25,767 nucleotides of DNA from the NCBI GenBank assembly GCA_041488455.1, contig JBGPPG010000038.1:1-25767 (forward strand), in the 5' to 3' direction. Under the pieces are notes generated by a model. It worked only from the letters and a program-made list of their open reading frames with translations. It had not been told where the DNA came from and searched no databases. The position numbers were made by a program, and so were the translations under genes. Source of the stretch: DASQPE01 sp041488455. Lineage in GTDB: Bacteria > Gemmatimonadota > Gemmatimonadetes > Gemmatimonadales > GWC2-71-9. This document shows, piece by piece, positions 20,296 through 25,767 of this stretch (the first letter of the stretch is position 1; each line of letters opens with the position of its first letter).

Positions 20296-22878
20296 TTACA
20301 CCCGCAGCACCTCGAGCGGCGGGCGCCGAACGGCCTCGCGCGTGGTCCACAGCCCGACCGCGACGGTAAGCACGACCACGGCACCGACCAGGGCCGCGAG
20401 CGGGGCCACCGGCAGCCAGAAGCGGCCATCGAAGAACCACCGCGCGAGTCCCCAACCCGCGCCCGCGGCGAGGAGCACGGCGGTCAGCGACGACAAGAGC
20501 CCGAGCGCCAGATACTCCGCCAGCGCGATACGCAAGATCTGGCGCCTGGTGGCGCCGAGCGTGCGGAGCAGCACCGATTCCCGGAGCCGCTGGAGCCTCG
20601 TGGTAGCTATGGCCCCGATGAGCACGAGCGTTCCGACGGCCAGGCTGAACCCGGCCATGAACCGGATGGCGAGCGCCACCCGTCCCACCAGCCGCTCGAT
20701 CTGTTCCTGGACCAGGGCGAGGTCGATCGTCGTGAGGTTCGCGAACCGCTCCGCGAGCTCGCGCTGGAATCGGCCCCGGGCGGCGGGGTCGTCGATCCGG
20801 GTGAGCGCAACCAGCGTCTGAGGTGCCTGCTCCAGACGTCCGGGGGCGAAGACCACGAAGAAGTTCGGCTCGAAGCGGGCCCAGTTCACCTCGCGAAGAC
20901 TGGTGACCCGCGAGGGGATGGCGACGCCCTGGACGTCCCAGACGATCTCGTCGCCGACGGTGACGCCGAGCTCGCCGGCCAGATCCTGCTCGACGGAAAT
21001 GGAAACCGGCTGGTCGGCGCTCGTCGCTCCGGGCCCCACGGATCCCATCCAGGTACCCGACACGATCCGCTCGGAGGCGACCACCGTGTCCCGGTACGTG
21101 CTTCGATACTCGCGACGCAGGGCCCAGGCGTTGGACGGCTCGTCTCGGTTCCGCCGCTCGCGCCGGGCGCCCGGGCCGGCGCGGCCGGTGTCGGCGAGCA
21201 GCTGTACCACCGGCGTCCCCTTCACCGAAATGATCCGCATGGGGACGATGGGGACCGGACCGTATTCCGGGAAGCCCCGCTCGCGAAGCTCCAGCGCGAC
21301 GGCCTGCGCCTGGTCCGTCTGAATATCCAGCAGCAGCAGGTTGGGTCGCTGGGGGCCGCCGGTTGACTCGAGCCCGCGGAGCAGGTTGTGCTGCACCAGA
21401 AACAGCGTGCTCAGCAGGAAGGCGCCGAACCCGAGCGCAAGCACGACGGCCACCGTCTGATTGGCCGGGCGGAACAGATTGGCGAGTCCCTGACGCCACA
21501 CGTAGGGCCAGCCCCCGGGAAACCAGCGGCGAACGGCCCGCACCAGGAGCCACGCCGCGAGCCAAAGGACGCCGAGGGCGAGGCCGATGCCGCCGGAGAA
21601 GATCGCGCCCGTGCGCCAGCTCCCCACCTCGAGGGCCGCCAGTGCCACGACGCTCGCAACGAGCAGGCCGGCCGCGGGCCAGCGCCAGGGATCGCGGTCG
21701 GAGCGCGCGGTCTCGTAGGGCCGGCGGATCGCCGCCAGCGGCGAGACGCGGCGCACGGCGAGCAGCGGCAGCAGCGCGAAGACGAGCGCGGTCCAGGTGC
21801 CGAGGCCGATTCCCAGCACGACTTCGCGGGGGGCAATCGCGGCCTGCACGTCCACGGGGAGCAGACCCCGGAGCAGGCTCGGCAGGACCTGCTGAACGAG
21901 GACGCCGAACGCGGCGCCGGCGACGCTGCCCGCGAGCCCAAGGACCGCGGCCTGGGTCAGATACACCGCGAATACCTGGCGGGCCGTGGCACCCAGGCAG
22001 CGCAGCACCGCGATCGTCTCGAGCTTCCGCCGTACGAACACCAGCACCGCGCTGCCCACGCCGATCCCACCGAGAAGCAGGGCGACGAGCGCCACGAGGC
22101 CAAGGTACTTGGAGAGCCGGGTGAGCAGATCGTTCAGATCCTGGCGGTCATCGGCCACGGTGCGGACGCGGACGCGCTCCGCCCGGAGCACGGGGCTCAG
22201 TCTGGCCGCGAGCGCGCCGGCCGAAACGTCGGGCCGGAGCTTGAAGAAGGCCTGCCGCTCCGCCTGCGCGCCGAAGCCCAGAAGCCGGGTCTCCTCGAGA
22301 TAGCGAGCGGGGATGAAGATCCGGGGACCGAAGGCGGCGCGGACGCCGACGTCGCCCGCGAGGTTGGTGAGTGTGCCGGTGATGACGAAGCGCCCCTCGC
22401 CGAGGGCGAGCGTGTCGCCGACCCGCGCGGTGAGCGCGGTGAGCAACACCGGGTCCACCACCACGCGGCGTCCGTCCTGAAGCTCCTTCCAGGCCGACGC
22501 GGGCGCGGTCTTGATCTCTCCGTAGAACGGGAAAGGGCCCGCGACCGCGGACGCCTGGACCAGCCGGGTCCCAGTGGTGCGCGGGACGTAGGCCATCGCC
22601 GGAAAGTTGGTGACGCGCGCCGACGCGACGGCCGGGAGCGAGTCGAGCACGGCCTCGACCGCTTGCGAGAACGGCGCCCGGCTGGTGACGGCCAGGTCGG
22701 CGCCAAGGAGGGCCCGCGCCTGGCGCCGCACGGAGTCCTGGAGATTCTCCGTGAACGAATTGATGGCGACCAGCGCCGCGACGCCGATGCCCACGGCGCC
22801 GACGAGGAGCCCGAGCCGGCCCGCTTCGGCCCGGAGCTCGCGCCACGCCATGCGAGCGACGAAGCGGGGCGAGATCAC
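20296..22878 (-). CDS. YbbP-like FtsX-fold ABC permease
   Basis: 860 residues. Layout: TM1 (about 20-42), a large periplasmic MacB-like domain, a three-helix FtsX block (about 260-370: LGLVALVALLLGGIGVGSAV and following, with ETIAVLRCLGATARQVF), further helices around 400-475, a second periplasmic domain (about 490-730), and a final FtsX block with RLQRLRESVLLRTLGATRRQIL. This is the two-FtsX-domain, roughly ten-helix organisation of E. coli YbbP (COG3127), annotated with lysophospholipase L1 systems; it is thought to extract or move lipids or lipoproteins rather than import solutes, but function is not settled. The GTG start at 22878 overlaps the ATPase stop as GTGA. Confidence 0.9.
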   Translation of the reverse strand: MISPRFVARMAWRELRAEAGRLGLLVGAVGIGVAALVAINSFTENLQDSVRRQARALLGADLAVTSRAPFSQAVEAVLDSLPAVASARVTNFPAMAYVPRTTGTRLVQASAVAGPFPFYGEIKTAPASAWKELQDGRRVVVDPVLLTALTARVGDTLALGEGRFVITGTLTNLAGDVGVRAAFGPRIFIPARYLEETRLLGFGAQAERQAFFKLRPDVSAGALAARLSPVLRAERVRVRTVADDRQDLNDLLTRLSKYLGLVALVALLLGGIGVGSAVLVFVRRKLETIAVLRCLGATARQVFAVYLTQAAVLGLAGSVAGAAFGVLVQQVLPSLLRGLLPVDVQAAIAPREVVLGIGLGTWTALVFALLPLLAVRRVSPLAAIRRPYETARSDRDPWRWPAAGLLVASVVALAALEVGSWRTGAIFSGGIGLALGVLWLAAWLLVRAVRRWFPGGWPYVWRQGLANLFRPANQTVAVVLALGFGAFLLSTLFLVQHNLLRGLESTGGPQRPNLLLLDIQTDQAQAVALELRERGFPEYGPVPIVPMRIISVKGTPVVQLLADTGRAGPGARRERRNRDEPSNAWALRREYRSTYRDTVVASERIVSGTWMGSVGPGATSADQPVSISVEQDLAGELGVTVGDEIVWDVQGVAIPSRVTSLREVNWARFEPNFFVVFAPGRLEQAPQTLVALTRIDDPAARGRFQRELAERFANLTTIDLALVQEQIERLVGRVALAIRFMAGFSLAVGTLVLIGAIATTRLQRLRESVLLRTLGATRRQILRIALAEYLALGLLSSLTAVLLAAGAGWGLARWFFDGRFWLPVAPLAALVGAVVVLTVAVGLWTTREAVRRPPLEVLRV

Positions 22879-23543
22879 GTGGCGGAGTCGCCGACCACCC
22901 GCCCGTCCGCCAGGCGGATGGTGCGCCGGGCGCGCCCGGCGAGGTCGAGGTCGTGGGTGACGAGGACTAGGGTTGTTCCGAGGTCGCGGTTGAGCTCGAC
23001 CATGAGATCGATGATCCCGGCGCCGGTCGTCGCATCGAGATTGCCCGTCGGCTCGTCAGCGAAGAGGATTTTGGGTCGGTTGCTGAAGGCCCGGGCGAGC
23101 GCGACCCGCTGCTGCTCGCCTCCGGACAGCTGGGCAGGGTAGTGGTGCCCGCGCTCGGCGAGTCCCACGCGGGCAAGCAGCTCGTCCGCCGTGGCGCCGG
23201 CCCCGTCGCCCCGCAGCTCCAGCGGGACCTGTACGTTCTCGCGGGCCGTGAGCGTCGGGATCAGCTGGAAGGACTGGAAGACGAACCCGACCTTCTCGCC
23301 CCGGAGCCGGGCGAGCGCGTCCTCGTCCAATCGGCCGAGGTCGTCGCCGTCGAGCCGTACGCGGCCGGTGGTGGGTTGGTCCAGTCCCGCCAGGAGGCCA
23401 AGCAGCGTGGTCTTGCCGCTGCCCGAGGGGCCTACGACCGCGACAAAGCCGCCCGGCTCCACCCGGAAGCTGATATCCTTCAAAACCGTGAGCTCCCGCC
23501 CCCCCGACAGATAGGTGCGGCCGAGCGATTCGCACTCGAGCAT
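22875..23543 (-). CDS. YbbA-like ABC ATPase (MacB/LolD family)
   Basis: 222 residues, one nucleotide-binding domain: Walker A GPSGSGKTT (38-46), Q-loop FVFQSFQLIPTLTARENV, signature LSGGEQQRVALARA, Walker B with ILFADEPTGNLD, switch His in VTHDLDLA. FQSFQLIPTLTA and DEPTGNLD are hallmarks of the LolD/MacB/YbbA group that drives FtsX-type permeases. Its partner is the permease gene that overlaps its stop. The start ATG 23543 lies six bases from the start of the divergent tesA-like gene. On its strand TATCAT ends six bases before the ATG, so the transcript may be leaderless. Probably the first gene of the six-gene minus-strand run down to 17365. Confidence 0.92.
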   Translation of the reverse strand: MLECESLGRTYLSGGRELTVLKDISFRVEPGGFVAVVGPSGSGKTTLLGLLAGLDQPTTGRVRLDGDDLGRLDEDALARLRGEKVGFVFQSFQLIPTLTARENVQVPLELRGDGAGATADELLARVGLAERGHHYPAQLSGGEQQRVALARAFSNRPKILFADEPTGNLDATTGAGIIDLMVELNRDLGTTLVLVTHDLDLAGRARRTIRLADGRVVGDSAT

Positions 23544-23549
23544 GGCCGA

Positions 23550-24224
23550 ATGATATCCCGGTACGCGATCGCAGCCGTTCTGCTGACGCTGGGTGCCTGC
23601 GGGCGCCCGAGCGAACCTCCGCCCGCCCGGGCGGCCGCGGCGTCACCCGCAGGCGGGGTAGCGCCGGCGGTGGTGTTCCTGGGCACGAGCCTTACCGCAG
23701 GGCTGGGACTCGACCCCGATCTGGCCTACCCGGCACTGGTGCAGGCGAAGATCGACTCGGCCGGCCTCCGCTACCGGGTCGTGAACGCCGGGGTGAGCGG
23801 CGAGACGTCAGCCGGGGCGCTGCGGCGGATCGACTGGCTTCTGCGTGATACTCCGGCGGTGCTCGTGATCGAGACCGGCGCCAACGACGCGCTCCGGGGC
23901 CAGAACCCGGACTCCGTCCGCGCCAACATCCAGGCGATCATCGATCGCGCGAGGGCGATCACACCGCCGCCGAGCATCGTGCTCGCGGGCATGGAGGCGC
24001 TGCCGAACTACGGGCCGCTATACGCACGCCGGTTCCGGGGGATCTACCCCGATCTGGCCAAGCAGAACCGGATCCCGCTCATCCCGTTCCTGCTCGCCGG
24101 TGTGGCAGGGGTGGACTCGCTGAACCAGCCCGACGGTCTGCACCCGACCGCGGCTGGACAGCGCATCGTGGCGGAAACGGTGTGGAAGGCGCTGGAGCCG
24201 GTGCTCAAGAACGGGCGGGGTTAA
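23550..24224 (+). CDS. tesA: TesA-like SGNH lipase/thioesterase (lysophospholipase L1), lipoprotein
   Basis: 224 residues. It has a lipoprotein signal with lipobox LGAC (Cys17) and a Pro/Ala linker, so it is likely membrane-anchored outside the cytoplasm. SGNH blocks: FLGTSLTAGLGL (catalytic Ser47), VVNAGVSGETSAG (Gly oxyanion), ETGANDALRG (Asn112) and QPDGLHPTAAGQ (Asp195, His198). These match E. coli TesA, a multifunctional thioesterase, arylesterase and lysophospholipase. It is divergent from ybbA-ybbP-like genes exactly as in E. coli. Block I reads GTSLTAG rather than GDSLSAG, common in relatives. No strong ribosome-binding site is seen before ATG 23550. The last 20 bases overlap the convergent aminotransferase gene. 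Confidence 0.92.
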   Translation: MISRYAIAAVLLTLGACGRPSEPPPARAAAASPAGGVAPAVVFLGTSLTAGLGLDPDLAYPALVQAKIDSAGLRYRVVNAGVSGETSAGALRRIDWLLRDTPAVLVIETGANDALRGQNPDSVRANIQAIIDRARAITPPPSIVLAGMEALPNYGPLYARRFRGIYPDLAKQNRIPLIPFLLAGVAGVDSLNQPDGLHPTAAGQRIVAETVWKALEPVLKNGRG

Positions 24225-25422
24225 GGACCGCAGCAAGCTCTTCCACCGCCCGCTCGATCTCGTCCGCCGTGTTGTAGTAGTGCGGCGAGATCCGGAGCGC
24301 GGCCTCCGTCCCCTTCTCGTCCATGTCGATCACAGCAGAGGTTCGCGTCATCGAGCTGGTGTTGATCCCGCGCCGCCGGAGCTCGAGCTTCACGGCGGTG
24401 GGATCGGCCCGCTCGAGCGCCGCGGTGACGATCGCGCACAGCTCCGGACCCCGGTCCAGCACGCGCACGCCCGGAATTCCGGCGAGCCGCTCGCGCGCCA
24501 GGACCGCCAGCTCCCGGGCCCGGGTCTTCGCGGTGTCGATTCCCACGCCCAGTGCATAGCTCGCCGCGGCGCCCAGGCCGAGCGCGGCGGCGCAGGCGCA
24601 TTCCCAGGTCTCGAATCGCCGGGCGTCGGGCGCCAGCTCGAAGGCGTCTTCGCCGGTCCAGGTGGCACCCTGCATGTCCACCAGCAGCGGATAGGCGCCT
24701 GCCGCCAGCGCCCGGTCCGAGGCGCAGAGAAAGCCGATCCCTCGCGGCCCACGCAGGAACTTCCGGCCTGTCGCCGCGAGGTAGTCACAGCGAATCCGCT
24801 CCACGTCCACCGGGATCTGCCCGACCGCCTGGCAGGCATCCACGAGGTACGGAACGCCGGCCTGCTCGCACGCCGCGCCGACCGCGTCCACGTCCTGGAC
24901 GAGTCCCGAGTTGGTGGGGATCCACGTTACCGCCACGAGAACCGGCCGGCGCCGCCGCAGGTGGCCGCGCACCGAGTCAGGATCGACGCCGCCCTCCGGC
25001 AGGTCATCCGCCCGCACGACCTCGACCCCACGCCGCCGCGCCAGCGAGAGGAACGTGATCTGGTTCGAGGCGTAGTCGTTCCGGGTGGTGAGAATGGAGT
25101 CGCCCGGGGCAAAATCGAACACGCTGAGCGCCTGGGTGTACGCGACGGTGGAGTTCTGGGCGAGCGCAATGTTCCGGGCCCGGGCCCCCACGAGGCGCCC
25201 CAGCGCGGCATAGGTGTCCTCGAGGGCCTCGGCCATCGCCTCGGAGGCCTCGTAACCTCCGAGCGTGGACTCCAGGGCGAGGTGCCGGGCCATCGCCTCG
25301 CTCACCGGGCGGGGAACGAGCGCGGCGCCGGCGTTGTTGAGATGCACCCGGGCGGTGCAGCCGGGCGTGTCGGCGCGCCAGCGCGCGAGATCGGGGGCGG
25401 ACTCCAGTCGGGTAGATGCCAT
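24205..25422 (-). CDS. PLP-dependent class V aminotransferase family protein
   Basis: 405 residues. Fold-type I class V landmarks: VHLNNAGAALVPRPV at the N-terminus, QNSTVAYTQALS (cofactor phosphate region), VTWIPTNSGLVQDV, YLVDACQAVGQ (Asp195 binding the pyridine nitrogen, Gln198) and AATGRKFLRGPRGIGFL with the cofactor Lys221. It belongs to the COG0520-like group (cysteine desulfurase, selenocysteine lyase, isopenicillin-N epimerase-like); no catalytic-Cys loop of a desulfurase is evident (GINTSSMTRTS near the C-terminus). The GGYEASEA segment recalls EgtE C-S lyases, but no other ergothioneine gene is near, so the reaction stays open. ATG 25422 is used; ATG 25440 would add six residues. 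Its 3' end overlaps tesA by 20 bases. Confidence 0.87.
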   Translation of the reverse strand: MASTRLESAPDLARWRADTPGCTARVHLNNAGAALVPRPVSEAMARHLALESTLGGYEASEAMAEALEDTYAALGRLVGARARNIALAQNSTVAYTQALSVFDFAPGDSILTTRNDYASNQITFLSLARRRGVEVVRADDLPEGGVDPDSVRGHLRRRRPVLVAVTWIPTNSGLVQDVDAVGAACEQAGVPYLVDACQAVGQIPVDVERIRCDYLAATGRKFLRGPRGIGFLCASDRALAAGAYPLLVDMQGATWTGEDAFELAPDARRFETWECACAAALGLGAAASYALGVGIDTAKTRARELAVLARERLAGIPGVRVLDRGPELCAIVTAALERADPTAVKLELRRRGINTSSMTRTSAVIDMDEKGTEAALRISPHYYNTADEIERAVEELAAVLNPARS

Positions 25423-25500
25423 CTCGTCTTCACGATACATTGGGCAATCGCCCGCTGCCCGATCAACCCACGGGACCCCACCGTCAACCGGCGGATCAAC

Positions 25501-25767
25501 ATGCATCGTACGCTCCCCCTCGCCTTGGCGTTTCAATGGCTGGCCGCCCCACTGGGCGCGCAGGACGAGGCCGCTCTCCGCTCGTACTTCGAGGGACGGA
25601 CGGTCACCGTGAAGATGGCCATGCCCGCCACGGAAGCCGGGATCGATGTCTATCCCGGTGCGTCGCAGGCCATCGACTACCCCGACCTCGCCAAGCGAAT
25701 GAAAAAGAACGGCGTGGCCATCCAGGCCGGGCAGTCCGCGCTCGTGACCAAGATCAAGGTGAAGGCC
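25501..25767 (+). CDS. Unknown secreted protein, C-terminus cut by window edge
   Basis: 89 codons from ATG 25501 are open to the right edge. The start encodes a signal peptide (MHRTLPLALAF, then a hydrophobic stretch ending PLGAQ at about residue 21), so the product is probably exported. The mature part begins DEAALRSYFEGRTVTVKMAMP and continues with DVYPGASQAIDYPDLAKRMK, a soluble mixed alpha/beta-looking segment. I do not recognise a family from this part. The region to the divergent aminotransferase start is 78 bases and shows no strong promoter; a GGCGG lies seven bases before the ATG. Confidence 0.75.
   Translation, partial: MHRTLPLALAFQWLAAPLGAQDEAALRSYFEGRTVTVKMAMPATEAGIDVYPGASQAIDYPDLAKRMKKNGVAIQAGQSALVTKIKVKA

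Noticed and set aside
19079..20821. Plus-strand frame opposite fabI and the enoyl-CoA hydratase gene
   Set aside because: Antisense shadow spanning several real genes.
21388..23142. Long plus-strand frame opposite the ybbP-like gene
   Set aside because: Antisense shadow; charged low-complexity translation with no recognisable motif.
24205..25422. Ergothioneine EgtE assignment
   Set aside because: Only a short GGYEA-like similarity; no egtB, egtC or egtD gene is nearby.
1..25767. CRISPR arrays, tRNA or rRNA genes, insertion sequences, prophage genes
   Set aside because: No spaced repeats, cloverleaf, rRNA-like conserved tracts, transposase or integrase sequence was seen on reading the window.

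Overview
The window is a gene-dense, high-GC bacterial chromosome segment with no mobile elements, RNA genes or CRISPR seen. It reads as a Gram-negative, aerobic, free-living bacterium: lipoproteins with lipoboxes, an OmpA-like protein, a caa3-type cytochrome c oxidase operon and many GTG/TTG starts. Base composition, gene families and gene order suggest Gemmatimonadota or a neighbouring phylum. That placement is inference, since no rRNA or marker phylogeny is available here. The longest stretch without a gene is about 107 bases, so there is no large unexplained gap.

Layout. 1-2700 (minus): a solute-binding-like lipoprotein translationally coupled to a membrane histidine kinase that runs off the left edge. 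2764-4166 (minus): a PP2C phosphatase and a DUF983 zinc-ribbon membrane protein. 4256-7069 (minus): a complete three-gene ABC importer of the TrpXYZ type (binding protein, permease, ATPase) with its own promoter and a 22-codon ORF bridging two of its genes. 7162-8037 (minus): a monoacylglycerol-lipase-like hydrolase, divergent from an OmpA-like secreted protein (8102-8632, plus). 8634-10075 (minus): a GreA-family factor, a divergent GroES-like protein and an unknown protein. 10182-12287 (plus): a VanX-like D-Ala-D-Ala dipeptidase lipoprotein and an exported aminopeptidase P. 12298-17335 (plus): a clear promoter followed by coxB (CuA plus cytochrome c), coxA, coxC, coxD and ctaG.

17365-23543 (minus) looks like one lipid-centred transcription unit: ybbA-like ATPase, ybbP-like permease, plant-type enoyl-ACP reductase, enoyl-CoA hydratase/isomerase, 2,4-dienoyl-CoA-reductase-like SDR and a DUF423 membrane protein. 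Three of its junctions are GTGA stop/start overlaps. It diverges by six bases from a TesA-like lipase/thioesterase lipoprotein (23550-24224, plus), the same divergent arrangement as tesA/ybbAP in E. coli. The right edge holds a class V aminotransferase (minus) and the start of an unknown secreted protein (plus).

The least ordinary signals are small. Heptanucleotide repeats (GTGAACA-type and AGCCGTT-type) sit at gene junctions and supply the last codons of the greA-like and coxA genes; the coxA copy forms a 14-bp hairpin before coxC. A 10-bp perfect inverted repeat covers the start codon of the binding lipoprotein, and the 22-codon ORF is locked to both its neighbours by ATGA overlaps. I see no convincing new defence or biosynthetic system.
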